Assembly: GCA_910574995.1 (NCBI GenBank)
Contig: CAJTCS010000005.1
Location: 186,001-250,000 of the forward strand
Direction: 5' to 3'
Origin: Oscillospiraceae bacterium
Lineage (GTDB): Bacteria > Bacillota > Clostridia > Oscillospirales > Acutalibacteraceae
Length of the DNA: 64,000 bases
Part shown: positions 35,340-44,256 of the stretch, one piece after another
Layout of the letters: every line of letters starts with the position of its first letter
How positions within the stretch are numbered: the first letter of the stretch is position 1
The notes under the pieces: generated by a model
Databases searched by the model: none
Told to the model about the DNA's origin: nothing
Seen by the model: the letters and a program-made list of their open reading frames with translations, nothing else
Position numbers and translations under genes: made by a program

Positions 35340-35443
35340 CCCTTTTTCTCAAATTATTCTTCAAAACAGCTCTCATCACCCACCCCCTGCGCCTTGCAGC
35401 CAGGGGGCTTTTTTTGTTTGGACAATGAAACCATCCTTTCCAG

Positions 35444-36051
35444 CTATTCCGCTATCGCCTTAAATCCGTTTGAACAACGGTTGTAGCCGTACTGCGCAAG
35501 AAACTCCGTCACTTCATCATCGGGAAAGAAACAATACTCATTTTTTCCTGGACTGTTTATAAAAATATCCATAAGGCCATTGGAGAACACTGCACCTGAG
35601 GGGTGCCTTACATGGTACAATTTACCGTTGCAGGTGTAAGAAAAGGTATCTGAATCGTATTTCCTACGCAAATATGTCAAGACTTGAAACATTACCTTTT
35701 GATGGAAAAGTGCGTATATATAAAGCCTTTTTGGAAAATGTTCCTTAATGTTTGGAACATTTCTCTTACACCAGTCTATCAGTTTTGATTTGTTATCGCG
35801 AAGATTTAAGCTTTCATCAGGTTAGACGCTAAGGGCATCAAGAATTTTGAATGTTTCATCTATAGATAGTGTTTCCAATGAAACTGGGATAATGTCAAGA
35901 TATGGGTTATCCGTAAGACAATCTAAAGGAAAGCATGATGCATCAAACGTGTTCCAGGAAGTTCTTGTAATGCTTTTGCCATCATGCTCGACCCAAAATG
36001 TACCATAGTTGGTAGGGTGTAAGTTTTCAAGAGACCTGCAAAACCCAGGAC
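35444..36051 (-). pseudogene. Unrecognised protein, start missing and in-frame stop
   Basis: From about 36051 the minus strand reads GFCRSLENLHPTNYGTFWVE, HDGKSITRTSWNTFDASCFP and SIDETFKILDALSV up to TAA at 35822-35824. The same frame then continues as DESLNLRDNKSKLIDWCKRN and MFQVLTYLRRKYDSDTFSYT to the stop at 35444. It is one gene of about 200 codons with a nonsense mutation and no start codon. The family is not recognised. The part after 35692 has its own ATG and could be translated as 82 residues. Confidence 0.5.
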
Positions 36052-36660
36052 GGGCCTACTTTTCAACATGAAAAAATGTGGAAAACTCCGGGAAACGGCT
36101 TAAATACTAGGTTTTTTCGCGGAAAACCGCTTGCATTTTGGTGGAAATTTTGCAATCTCGCAAAATGGGATTGCAAAATTTTTTTGCCCGTTTTCGGCTC
36201 CGAAACGGCCTGCGCCGCCCCAGCCTGCGAACCGTAAAAAAGCACCTTTTCAGACCGTTTAATTTTTGCGCAAAACCTTTTAAGAAACCGCACAAACCTA
36301 GTATTGGCGCGGTTTAAGCGGTTTTTAAGAAAATAACAGCAGCCCTTTAAGCGAACGCATACAAACGCCGCTTAAAGGGCTTGTTTTTTGCTTTTAAGCG
36401 AAAACAGCCCCGACAAAATCTGTCGGGGCTAAGAAAACGTGTCGGCGCTTAGAAAATACTAGGTTTTCAGGCATTTTTGTCCGAGCAGAGTTTTTTCAGA
36501 ATGTCGGGGCTGATTCTAATTATCACTTGAAAAGTTAGGGCCCTTAAAAGGTGTCCCAAAGCCTTACATTATTCGTAAGAACATGACGAAATACGTCAGA
36601 ATCTTACAAAACGCTTACAAGGGATAAAGTCTGTGGTATAGTATCGGCATCAAGTTACAA
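36052..36660. other. Non-coding block with three strong hairpins and a repeated 12-mer
   Basis: No gene. Hairpins are AATTTTGCAATC/GATTGCAAAATT plus T run (36146-36186), AGCCCTTTAAGCG/CGCTTAAAGGGCT plus T-rich tail (36341-36388) and AGCCCCGACA/TGTCGGGGCT (36406-36430). AATACTAGGTTT occurs at 36103 and 36455 and, inverted, at 36294-36305. The elements CGTAAGAACATGACG and CGTCAGAATCTTACAA near 36580-36610 form an interrupted inverted repeat next to the prophage repressor and may belong to its left end. Confidence 0.55.
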
Positions 36661-36666
36661 GTGTAT

Positions 36667-37236
36667 CTATTTAGCCAAAAAAATATCTCCTTTGGAAAGA
36701 GCCTGCACCATCTGCGTCTTTACAACACTCTTTGCATGATTTATCCGGCCAGCGGGGTCGGTATCGCGCTGGCAGTTTTCGCAGGTGTCCAAAAAGAATA
36801 CTGTAGTAGCAACCATATCTTGAAGAATAGACAGGGCTGCGTTACGCTGAGTTGGGTCTTCCATCTTAAGGACATGGGCCAATTCAGCTACAAGATGATA
36901 AGCCACTTCCACCTCGGCATCCTTGCCATTTCCTAATAAAGCAGATAACTCCTGTAGCTTTTTAGGTAGTTGCTCCCGCACAATTTCTAAAGACATGGTG
37001 TCTTTGATTATTGGCTCTACTTCCTTGATGTCAGTTTCTCCGCACAGATAGGCGCGGTCTACTCCGAAAAACTGAGACATCAGGCTAATAATGCCCGCCA
37101 CAGGGAATCGCTGACCATTTTCATAGTGTATAACAGAAGGGAGGCTCACTCCCAAGTTTTCAGCTAGTTGCTTTTGCGTTATGCCTTTTGCTTTACGAAG
37201 TTCTTTCAGTCTTATGGGAAACAAATCTTTATTCAT
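36667..37236 (-). CDS. Prophage CI-like repressor (XRE family)
   Basis: 189 residues. The N-terminal HTH is IRLKELRKAKGITQKQLAEN followed by LGVSLPSVIHYENGQRFP. The helical C-terminus (about 80-189) has no LexA-type protease motif. It is divergent from the Cro-like gene at 37389 with operators between, so it should keep the Mu-like prophage silent. Confidence 0.8.
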   Translation of the reverse strand: MNKDLFPIRLKELRKAKGITQKQLAENLGVSLPSVIHYENGQRFPVAGIISLMSQFFGVDRAYLCGETDIKEVEPIIKDTMSLEIVREQLPKKLQELSALLGNGKDAEVEVAYHLVAELAHVLKMEDPTQRNAALSILQDMVATTVFFLDTCENCQRDTDPAGRINHAKSVVKTQMVQALSKGDIFLAK

Positions 37237-37281
37237 GCTGTAAATACCTCCATTGCCAAGAATTATAGTATAGCAGACAAA

Positions 37282-37372
37282 TTGTCCAATGTAAAACGAA
37301 AAAAAGAAATTACGCTTGACATTATCCGTTGGATGAGCTATAATTGCAAATAGTTGTAATCCAATGGATAAT
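37282..37372 (+). promoter_or_regulatory. Early promoter and repressor operators of the Mu-like prophage
   Basis: TTGACA (37316-37321), 17 bases, TATAAT (37339-37344) is a perfect consensus promoter toward the Cro-like gene. ATTATCCGTTGGAT (37321-37334) in its spacer is the inverted partner of ATCCAATGGATAAT (37359-37372), and TTGTCCAAT lies at about 37282. Repressor bound at these three sites would cover the promoter. Confidence 0.75.
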
Positions 37373-37388
37373 TAGAAAGGAGCCTATA

Positions 37389-37604
37389 ATGTTGAAACCC
37401 AAGGTAGAGGAAATCAAGCGCCGCCGTTTGGAGATGGGACTGAACCGCCAACAGCTATCGATTAAAGCAGGACTACCCAAGAATGCCTTTTTTCGTATTG
37501 AGCGGGGGGAATCCCGCTACACCTACCCCATTCGGGCGCAGGCCATAGCGAAAGCACTACACTGTAAGCTTACGGACATCTTTGACGATGTACCGGGCAA
37601 ATAA
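37389..37604 (+). CDS. Cro-like regulator
   Basis: 71 residues from ATG 37389 after AAAGGAG. VEEIKRRRLEMGLNRQQLSI, KAGLPKNAFFRIERGES and a final LHCKLTDIFD form an XRE HTH. First gene rightward from the early promoter. Confidence 0.8.
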   Translation: MLKPKVEEIKRRRLEMGLNRQQLSIKAGLPKNAFFRIERGESRYTYPIRAQAIAKALHCKLTDIFDDVPGK

Positions 37605-37623
37605 GCAGCAGGAGGTTCAAATC

Positions 37624-38079
37624 ATGAACGCAATGCAAGACGCACAAAAAGGGGAGGTTGTGCCCCTTGACGAATTGCATAAACTCCAAAGGATAGATAA
37701 ACTGCACAAAGATACATATCTGGGAGTGGTTTATGCAGTAGAGTATGGGGGAAATTTGAAAATTGCCTCTACTAAGCACCCGTATTCGGCAATAAAAGCA
37801 CTGATACGCCAAATTAAGACGAGTGGCGGTGATGTTAACGATTTTGGGAAAATATATGTTAGCATTTCTCACACAAATTATCGCGAAAATGAGTCTTTAC
37901 TTCAAAAGGCATTTTCGGAAAGTTGTGTAGGATTAGGCAAACTCTATTCGATAACAATGCAGGAGTTTGTCGCCCATATTCAAAACTGCAATATCGAATA
38001 CCGAGATGAAACAAAGGAAATCGAAGAACGCAGTCAAGAGTGTGCAGACTTTTTCAAAAAAATGCTTTTTGGGAGGTAA
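37624..38079 (+). CDS. Putative GIY-YIG/MUG113-like phage protein
   Basis: 151 residues from ATG 37624. The central part, YLGVVYAVEYGGNLKIASTK then HPYSAIKALIRQI and GKIYVSISHTNYRENESLL, resembles the T5orf172/MUG113 branch of GIY-YIG domains often next to Bro genes; the GIY and YIG tyrosines are degenerate, so catalysis is doubtful. It begins 19 bases after the Cro-like gene. Confidence 0.45.
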   Translation: MNAMQDAQKGEVVPLDELHKLQRIDKLHKDTYLGVVYAVEYGGNLKIASTKHPYSAIKALIRQIKTSGGDVNDFGKIYVSISHTNYRENESLLQKAFSESCVGLGKLYSITMQEFVAHIQNCNIEYRDETKEIEERSQECADFFKKMLFGR

Positions 38080-38082
38080 AAC

Positions 38083-38784
38083 ATGAACGCGATGCAGGTA
38101 TTCAACTACGAGGGCAACAAAGTACGCACGGTTATGAAAGACGGCGAGCCGTGGTGGGTGTTAAGAGATGCTTGTCAGGCGCTGGGTATTGCCAAACACC
38201 GAGATATGGCCGCCAGACTGGATGCAGATGAAAGGGCGTCCACGAAAATGGACACCCCTGGAGGAGCCCAAAACATTACCATTATCAACGAATCTGGACT
38301 ATATCATCTCATTTTCCATTCGAACAAGCCTGACGCTAATAGATTTAGACGCTGGGTGACCCATGAGGTATTGCCTGCCATCCGCAAGACCGGCAGCTAT
38401 GGTCAGCCCGACCTGACGGCAATCATCATGCAGACGGCCACGGCGGTATGCGCTGAAATGGTCAAGCAGCTGACCCCGCTTTTCCAGAGCCTGATCCACC
38501 CAACTCCTGCAAGGCGGGTAGCGTGGGGGCGGGATTGGAACAGCAACTCCAATCCGGGGCCGCGAAAGGACATTGTAACCCGTCCTCCTACCGCCAAAGG
38601 CACCTTGCGCATTGAAACCTTCCCACCTGATATTGTGTGTGCGGTGGATAGCATGATGGAGCAGATGATGGAGGAGCAGGCTCTGAATTTCAGTGAGATC
38701 GCGCGGTACTGCACGGGCCAGGGCTACATGATTTCCAGCCCGTCCGTGCGGCGGTACTATGACAAACATTTCAACCGACACTAA
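38083..38784 (+). CDS. Bro-N family antirepressor
   Basis: 233 residues. The Bro-N domain reads MQVFNYEGNKVRTVMKDGEP, WWVLRDACQALGIAKHRD, NESGLYHLIFHSNKPDANRF and RRWVTHEVLPAIRKTGSY. The C-terminal part is unique. Such proteins antagonise phage repressors or act as early regulators. An AGG-rich site in the 3-base gap couples it to the gene before. Confidence 0.88.
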   Translation: MNAMQVFNYEGNKVRTVMKDGEPWWVLRDACQALGIAKHRDMAARLDADERASTKMDTPGGAQNITIINESGLYHLIFHSNKPDANRFRRWVTHEVLPAIRKTGSYGQPDLTAIIMQTATAVCAEMVKQLTPLFQSLIHPTPARRVAWGRDWNSNSNPGPRKDIVTRPPTAKGTLRIETFPPDIVCAVDSMMEQMMEEQALNFSEIARYCTGQGYMISSPSVRRYYDKHFNRH

Positions 38785-38865
38785 GCCGAAACTGCCCCAC
38801 GGGGCAGTCCGCAGGGGATGACCGCCCTGCGCTGACGATGGCAGGTCACGAAAGACGGTGATAAA

Positions 38866-40818
38866 GTGGAGCCCATGCTAACTACAAAGGAAGCTGCCAA
38901 GCTGGAAAATGTTGACGAGCGTACCGTTCGCCGCTGGGCAAAAAGCAAAAAAATCGAGGCTGAATGTATTTGTAATGAATTTAACTCACCGGTTTACCTA
39001 ATTCCAGTCAGTGAATTGACTGACGGCGCTCAAAAGAAATACTTTCACCAGGTAAAAGCTAGTTTGCCGACAGCGGCACCCGCTGCAGTTAAAAAAGGCA
39101 AGCCCCTTGACCACTACACAGATGATGAACGTCAAGAAATCATGTGGTGGGAAAAGACGCTCAAGGAGTGGAAAGCCTACCGCGACCGCTACCCAGGCAG
39201 CAAGGCCGAGGCCGATGATAAATTTATCGCCCTTTGTGCCAAAACAGACCCAGAAAACACCTTCTCGGTAGATACATTATACCGCAAAGAGCGCAATTTG
39301 CGCAAGCTGGGCCTGGACGGCCTGCTGGATAAGCGCGGCAAGGGCCGCAAGGGCAAAAGTAAGATCACCGAGGAAATGCGGCAGACGTTTTTAAGCTACT
39401 ACCTGGACGAAGCCCAGCACCCCATCCAAAAGTGCTATGAATATACCCGGCTATACTTCCAGGAAACGGCCCCGGAACTGGTGGCGGATATCCCCACCTA
39501 TTCCACATTCTGGCGCATGGTGCAGAACGATATACCTGAGCCCATGGAAGTGCTGGGGCGGCAAGGGCAAAAGGCTTTCCGCGACCGTTGCACCCCCTAC
39601 ATACACCGTCTGTATGAGAAAATGGCCAGCAACGAGTGGTGGGTGGCAGACAACCACACCTTTGACGTTATCACTCAGGGCGAGAACGGCCAGCGCCACC
39701 GGCTGTACCTTACGGCTTTCTTTGACGCCCGGTCGGGTATCTTCACCGGGTGCCACGTCACCACGGCCCCCAGCAGCCAGTCAACGCTTATTGCGCTGCG
39801 CAAGGGCATCTTGAAATACGGCATCCCGGAAAATATCTATGTGGACAATGGCCGCGAGTTCCTGACCCACGATATAGGCGGCCTGGGCCACCGAAAGAAA
39901 AAGCCCAAGGACGGCGAGGAACGCTTTGAAGTGCCCCCGGTATTTGAGCGGCTGGGCATCAAGATGACAAACGCCATCGTCCGCAACGCCAAGGCGAAAA
40001 TCATAGAGCGGCGCTTCCGGGATGTGAAAGACCATCTTTCCCGCCTGTTTGAAACCTACACGGGCGGCAACGTGGTGGAAAAGCCGGAAAAGCTCAAGGG
40101 AGTGCTGAAAAACGGGGAAATCCCCTTGGACGCCACTTTCACCGATACGGTGGAGACCCTGCTGGACTGGTATTTCAACCAGCAGCCCTATGGTGGCGAG
40201 GTGGCCGCAGACCGTGGCAAGCCCCGGCAACAGGTCTACAATGAGAACCTGCACACCAAGCGGGTGGCTGGGGCCGAGGACTTGAACCTCATGCTCATGC
40301 GCAGCGCCAGGGTGCAGACAGTAGGCAGGCGCGGGGTGCATCTGGACATCGCAGGCCAGCGACTGGACTACTGGAACGATGATTTTACCTTTCACTATAT
40401 GGGCAAAAAGGTGTATTTCCGCTATGACCCGGAAGATTTAAGCGCCGTGCGGGTGTATGACCTGCAAGATCGTTTCATCATGGAGGTGCCGGTGGATAAC
40501 ACAGCGGTGCTCACCTACGGGGCCAGCAAGGAAGAAGTCAAGCAGGCCATGGGCAAGGTGCGGCGGCTGGAGCGCATTACCAAGGAGGCGCTGGAAGCCA
40601 GCACAGTACAGGCTTTTGGCAGGCGTACCGCCCTGGAGCTGGTGATGGAGCAGGCCCACGAGAGCAAAATAGCCCGGATCATCCCGGAACCCCAGCCCAA
40701 GGTGCTGGAGCTGCAAAGGCCCAACGAGGAGCCGCTGCTTAAAGCGGTGGGCGGGCCTGACCTGGATGTTATGAATAGAAACGCACTCAGAAAACAAGGA
40801 GGAACCGATGATGAGTAA
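38866..40818 (+). CDS. MuA-like transposase
   Basis: 650 residues. An N-terminal MuA-type HTH (LTTKEAAKLENVDERTVRRW) is followed by a DDE core: WWVADNHTFDVI (D near 262), IYVDNGREFLTHD (D near 326) and AKAKIIERRFRDVKDHL (E near 380), and by a beta-barrel and a C-terminal tail for the MuB partner. It would catalyse replicative transposition of the prophage. The length matches Mu (663). It overlaps the MuB gene by 11 bases. Confidence 0.93.
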   Translation: MEPMLTTKEAAKLENVDERTVRRWAKSKKIEAECICNEFNSPVYLIPVSELTDGAQKKYFHQVKASLPTAAPAAVKKGKPLDHYTDDERQEIMWWEKTLKEWKAYRDRYPGSKAEADDKFIALCAKTDPENTFSVDTLYRKERNLRKLGLDGLLDKRGKGRKGKSKITEEMRQTFLSYYLDEAQHPIQKCYEYTRLYFQETAPELVADIPTYSTFWRMVQNDIPEPMEVLGRQGQKAFRDRCTPYIHRLYEKMASNEWWVADNHTFDVITQGENGQRHRLYLTAFFDARSGIFTGCHVTTAPSSQSTLIALRKGILKYGIPENIYVDNGREFLTHDIGGLGHRKKKPKDGEERFEVPPVFERLGIKMTNAIVRNAKAKIIERRFRDVKDHLSRLFETYTGGNVVEKPEKLKGVLKNGEIPLDATFTDTVETLLDWYFNQQPYGGEVAADRGKPRQQVYNENLHTKRVAGAEDLNLMLMRSARVQTVGRRGVHLDIAGQRLDYWNDDFTFHYMGKKVYFRYDPEDLSAVRVYDLQDRFIMEVPVDNTAVLTYGASKEEVKQAMGKVRRLERITKEALEASTVQAFGRRTALELVMEQAHESKIARIIPEPQPKVLELQRPNEEPLLKAVGGPDLDVMNRNALRKQGGTDDE

Positions 40819-41791
40819 GGTTTACAACAGCGCATTGCAGGCAAGGGTGGGGCAGTTTTTGCAGGACAAGCAGATCAGCCAAGCCAAGGCCGCGCCCCTT
40901 ATGGGCATCAGCCAGACGGCCCTTTCCCAATACCGCCGCAGTATATACGACAACGGCGATATTTCAGCCCTGGAAAGCAAGCTGGAGGAGTTTTTCAAGG
41001 CCCAGGACGAACAGGACGCCAGCACCGAAAAGGCCCTACCCTATAAGCCCATCCAGGACTACATCCCCACCTCCATTTCCGAGGACGTGTACAAGCTGAT
41101 CCGCTATTGCCAGCTGGAAAAGGGCATGGTCATTATCCACGGGGATGCAGGCATCGGCAAGACCAAGGGCGCGGAAAAGTTTGTAAGGGACAACCCCACC
41201 AGCAGCGTGTACATACAGGCCACCCCCAGCATCGGCACCCTGGGCAACCTCTTGAAGATGCTGGCGCGGGCGCTGCGGGTGCCGGAAAGCCGCAGCAAGC
41301 TGGAGCTGGCCCTTTCCATCCGGGAGAAGCTGGAGGGCACTAACCGGGTGATTATCATTGACGAAGCCCAGCACCTGCAGCTGCGGGCCTTGGAAGAGAT
41401 ACGCACATGGACAGATCCCAACCCCATCACCGGGCAGCAGGGCGTGGGCATCGCGCTGATCTGCAACACCGAGACATACACCCGCATGGTGGGCAAGCAG
41501 GAGGCCCGGTTCGCGCAGCTGTTCTCCCGTATCCGCATGAACCGCTTTTATAGCACCCATAAAGTCACAGCCGAAGACGTAAAAGCCCTTTTTCCAAAGC
41601 TCTGCGAGGCGGGCCAGAAAAAGGAGGCCGCTTTCCTACATGGCATCTGTCAAAGCAAGTGGGGCGTCCGGGGCGCGGTGAACGTCTATAACAACGCCGT
41701 AAACAACGAGGACATTTATAATGCCAATAAGGGGGTGATCGGCAGCAACCCCAACTTAATAAGGGCGGGGCAGGTTTTTACAATCCCGTAA
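40808..41791 (+). CDS. MuB-like AAA ATPase
   Basis: 327 residues with an N-terminal HTH (LQDKQISQAKAAPLMGISQT), Walker A IHGDAGIGKTKGAEKF near residue 112 and Walker B RVIIIDEAQHLQL near 178. This is the target-capture ATPase that delivers target DNA to the transposase and gives immunity to self-insertion. AGGAGG precedes the ATG inside the MuA gene end. Confidence 0.92.
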   Translation: MMSKVYNSALQARVGQFLQDKQISQAKAAPLMGISQTALSQYRRSIYDNGDISALESKLEEFFKAQDEQDASTEKALPYKPIQDYIPTSISEDVYKLIRYCQLEKGMVIIHGDAGIGKTKGAEKFVRDNPTSSVYIQATPSIGTLGNLLKMLARALRVPESRSKLELALSIREKLEGTNRVIIIDEAQHLQLRALEEIRTWTDPNPITGQQGVGIALICNTETYTRMVGKQEARFAQLFSRIRMNRFYSTHKVTAEDVKALFPKLCEAGQKKEAAFLHGICQSKWGVRGAVNVYNNAVNNEDIYNANKGVIGSNPNLIRAGQVFTIP

Positions 41792-41807
41792 GAAAGGAGG
41801 CGGCGGT

Positions 41808-42823
41808 ATGATTGACTGGTATATAGGCGGCGCTACCAAGTACAAGAAGCTGGTAGTCAATAACCGCGACCTGTCCCAGCTGGTGGGCACGGTGACCTGG
41901 AGCGGGGACAGCAAGCAGGTGGCCCGCAAGCTTACATTTACAGTGGCCTCCCGGGCAAGCGACCGCTTCCTGCCCAAGGTGCCCATCCGCGAGGGGGATC
42001 AGGTAGTTTTCTCCTACAAGGACAAAAGCGCCCCGGAAAGGGTGCTTTTTGGCGGGCCTGTCCTGGACATTGACAAGGCGGCTTCCGGGAACAGCATCAC
42101 ATACACGGCCCTAGACCTGCTGTTCTATATCAATGGCAGCGACATCAGCCATGTGTTTGACGATACCCCGGAGGCCATTACCGCCTGGGTGTGTTCCCAC
42201 CTGGGGGTGCCCTTTGGCTCGGCTGCGCCCACGGGCGTCCGGGTATATATGCCGTGCCTTGGCAAGAGGGCCTATGAGGCCATCATGGCGGCCTACACAG
42301 CCGCCAGCCGCCAGAACGGCAAAAAGTATATGCCCATGATGCGGGACGTCAACAAGGTATGCGTCATAGAAAAGGGCGTCTTGTGCGGGGCCGTCCTGGA
42401 GGGCGGCTATAACCTGACCGAGGCCAGCTACAAAACCAGCCTGCAGAACATGGTCAACCGGGTGGTGATTACCAATAAGGAGGGCACTGAGGTGGGCGCG
42501 GTGGAGGATGGGGACGCCCGGAAAAAATACGGCACCATCCAGCGGGTATACCAGCAGCAGGACGGCAAAAATGATGCAACCGAGGCCAAGGCCCTGCTGC
42601 AGGCTATAGAGCAGTCTGGCGCGGTGACAGCTATGAGCGCGATGTGCGGGCCATATCCGGCTATGCCATCATCGTGCAGGAACCTGTCACCGGGCTTTAC
42701 AGTAAATTCTACATTGAAAGCGACACACACACCTTTTCGGACGGCAAGGACGAAATGCAGCTGACCCTGGCTTTCTCCAACATGATGGACGAAAAGGAAA
42801 TAGACAAGGAAACAAAAGCGTAA
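41808..42823 (+). pseudogene. XkdQ-type tail protein, frameshifted
   Basis: The frame opens MIDWYIGGATKYKKLVVNNR and follows the XkdQ/YqbQ baseplate hub: LTFTVASRASDRFLPKVPIR, DISHVFDDTPEAITAWVCSH. After EQSGAVTA near 42630 one G is missing, and the true C-terminus (YERDVRAISGYAIIVQEPVT, SDGKDEMQLTLAFSNMMDEK) follows in another frame to 42823. It sits directly after MuB: all head, portal and tail-tube genes expected in between are deleted. Confidence 0.85.
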
Positions 42824-42836
42824 GGGAGGCGGTAAA

Positions 42837-43085
42837 GTGGCGGAGCATTGGGCGGCGGCAATGGCCAGCGCCATGCAGGGCCTTGCAGGCAGGAAAGGCA
42901 GCGGCCAGGGGCTGCTGTTTGCCCGGATAAACAGCGCCAGCCCCCTAATTATCCAGATAAACGGGCAGGCCATTTCCCGACACCTGTATCGAAATTACGG
43001 CTATATCCCCCAGGCAGGGGATCAGGTGCTGGCCCTGCGGTGGGGGGACGCCTTTTATATTTTGATGAAGGTGGTGCCCGCATGA
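42837..43085 (+). CDS. DUF2577 (XkdR-type) tail protein
   Basis: 82 residues from GTG 42837 after GGGAGG: LLFARINSASPLIIQINGQA, RNYGYIPQAGDQVLALRWGD. Short baseplate protein in the XkdQ-R-S-T order of contractile-tailed phages. Overlaps the next gene by 4 bases. Confidence 0.8.
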   Translation: MAEHWAAAMASAMQGLAGRKGSGQGLLFARINSASPLIIQINGQAISRHLYRNYGYIPQAGDQVLALRWGDAFYILMKVVPA

Positions 43086-43525
43086 GCGTTTTTCCTTTTA
43101 TCGACCTGGACGTCCTGCAGCAGGAGGAAAGCACAGAGCTGCCCCTCTTCCGGGAGTATGCTTATGATTTTGAAAACAACCGCCTGCTGCTGAAAAACGG
43201 GCAGACCTACCTGGTGGAGGGTAACGAGGCGCTGCGGATATGGATATATAAGGCCCTTGCCACCGAGCGCTTCCGGTATACGGCCTACGACTCCGATTTT
43301 GGCAGCGAGATAGATTCCCTGATAGGCAGCCCCCTCCATGGGGATATCGCAAAGTCCGAGCTAAAACGCTTTATCGTGGAGGCTTTGATGGTAAACCCTT
43401 ACATAGAGGAGCTGGGCAATTTCCAGATCAGCCAGACCGGCAGCGGGGTGAGGGCAGAGTTTGACTGCACCACCATCTACGGGCCGGACAAAATCTCATG
43501 GGAAGTTAAGGGGGTGAAAGTGTAG
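43082..43525 (+). CDS. DUF2634 (XkdS-type) baseplate protein
   Basis: 147 residues: PLFREYAYDFENNRLLLKNG, RIWIYKALATERFRYTAYDS, DFGSEIDSLIGSPLHGDIAK. This is the gp25-like/XkdS baseplate wedge component. Coupled to the genes on both sides by start-stop overlaps. Confidence 0.85.
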   Translation: MSVFPFIDLDVLQQEESTELPLFREYAYDFENNRLLLKNGQTYLVEGNEALRIWIYKALATERFRYTAYDSDFGSEIDSLIGSPLHGDIAKSELKRFIVEALMVNPYIEELGNFQISQTGSGVRAEFDCTTIYGPDKISWEVKGVKV

Positions 43526-44256
43526 TGAGTGAGCTTGATTTCAGCGCCAGCGCGGTGCTGCAGCGGATGCGGGGGAGCCTTAAGAATGATGCCAACCGTA
43601 TGGAGGGCGGCTTCTGCATGGACAACCTGCAGGCGGTGGCAGAGGAAATATCAAGGCTTGACACCATGGAAGTCATGCCCATCCCGGACAGGGTGCTGCT
43701 GGACACAGCTGAGGGGGAGTTTTTAGACCGCAAGGCCCTGGACTATAACGAAACCAGGAACCCTGCCACAGCAGCCACGGGCACCCTGCTTTTTACCGGG
43801 GACGTGGGCGCGGCCATCCCCCAGGGCACCGGGGCGCTGTACGGCGCTTTGGTATATGGGACAACCGCCCCGGCACGGATCGGCGCGGACGGCACCTGCG
43901 AAGTAGGGGCTGCCTGCCAGGCCACCGGGCCAGCTGGCAACGCCCCTGCAGGGGCTATAGCAGCCCTGCAGGCATCGGTGGACGGGGCCAAGTGCCTGGG
44001 CGCGGAAGTCTGCGGGGCGGGCAAGGTGAAAGTCATTGTTTTGTCCGACCAATACAAGGCCCCGGACAGGGTGGTGCTGGAAAACGTGAAAGCCCATATC
44101 GAGGAGGAACGGCAGATCGGCGCGGATGTGACGGTGGCGGGGGCAGACCCCAAAGCCGCCCATATCGTGGTGGAGGTGCAGGCGGCCCCTGGCTACAACA
44201 TAGCCGACATACGGCAGAACGCCATAGCGGTGCTGCAGGCATATGTTACGCAGTAG
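43525..44256 (+). CDS. Baseplate J (XkdT-type) protein with internal deletion
   Basis: 243 residues from GTG 43525. The N-terminus (LDTAEGEFLDRKALDYNETR, ATGTLLFTGDVGAAIPQG) is normal, but QASVDGA runs directly into CLGAEVCGAGKVKVIVLSDQ, so the central segment with the GGTD...RYL motif (about 60-70 residues) is missing. The C-terminus is also short; its stop codon lies inside the left arm of the 114-bp inverted-repeat element. It is unlikely to build a working baseplate. Confidence 0.75.
   Translation: MSELDFSASAVLQRMRGSLKNDANRMEGGFCMDNLQAVAEEISRLDTMEVMPIPDRVLLDTAEGEFLDRKALDYNETRNPATAATGTLLFTGDVGAAIPQGTGALYGALVYGTTAPARIGADGTCEVGAACQATGPAGNAPAGAIAALQASVDGAKCLGAEVCGAGKVKVIVLSDQYKAPDRVVLENVKAHIEEERQIGADVTVAGADPKAAHIVVEVQAAPGYNIADIRQNAIAVLQAYVTQ

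Larger units (their letters stand above)
33488..35382. repeat. Four copies of a conserved 26-38-bp block, one per cassette
   Basis: TTTTCTCAAATTATTCTTCA continued by AAACAGYTCTCATCACCC occurs at 33488-33513 (shortened), 34328-34365, 34842-34880 and 35344-35382, always directly upstream of the cassette promoter. Spacings are 840, 514 and 502 bases. The copy at 33488 breaks off at CAAAACAG where the integrase fragment begins, so the block coincides with a recombination joint. Confidence 0.75.

Noticed and set aside
33488-35382. The regularly spaced blocks as a CRISPR array
   Set aside because: Spacing is about 500 bp and the intervening DNA codes for proteins; no cas genes are present.
35301-35486. 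Plus-strand 61-residue ORF
   Set aside because: It overlaps the cassette 4 promoter and terminator region, with no ribosome site.
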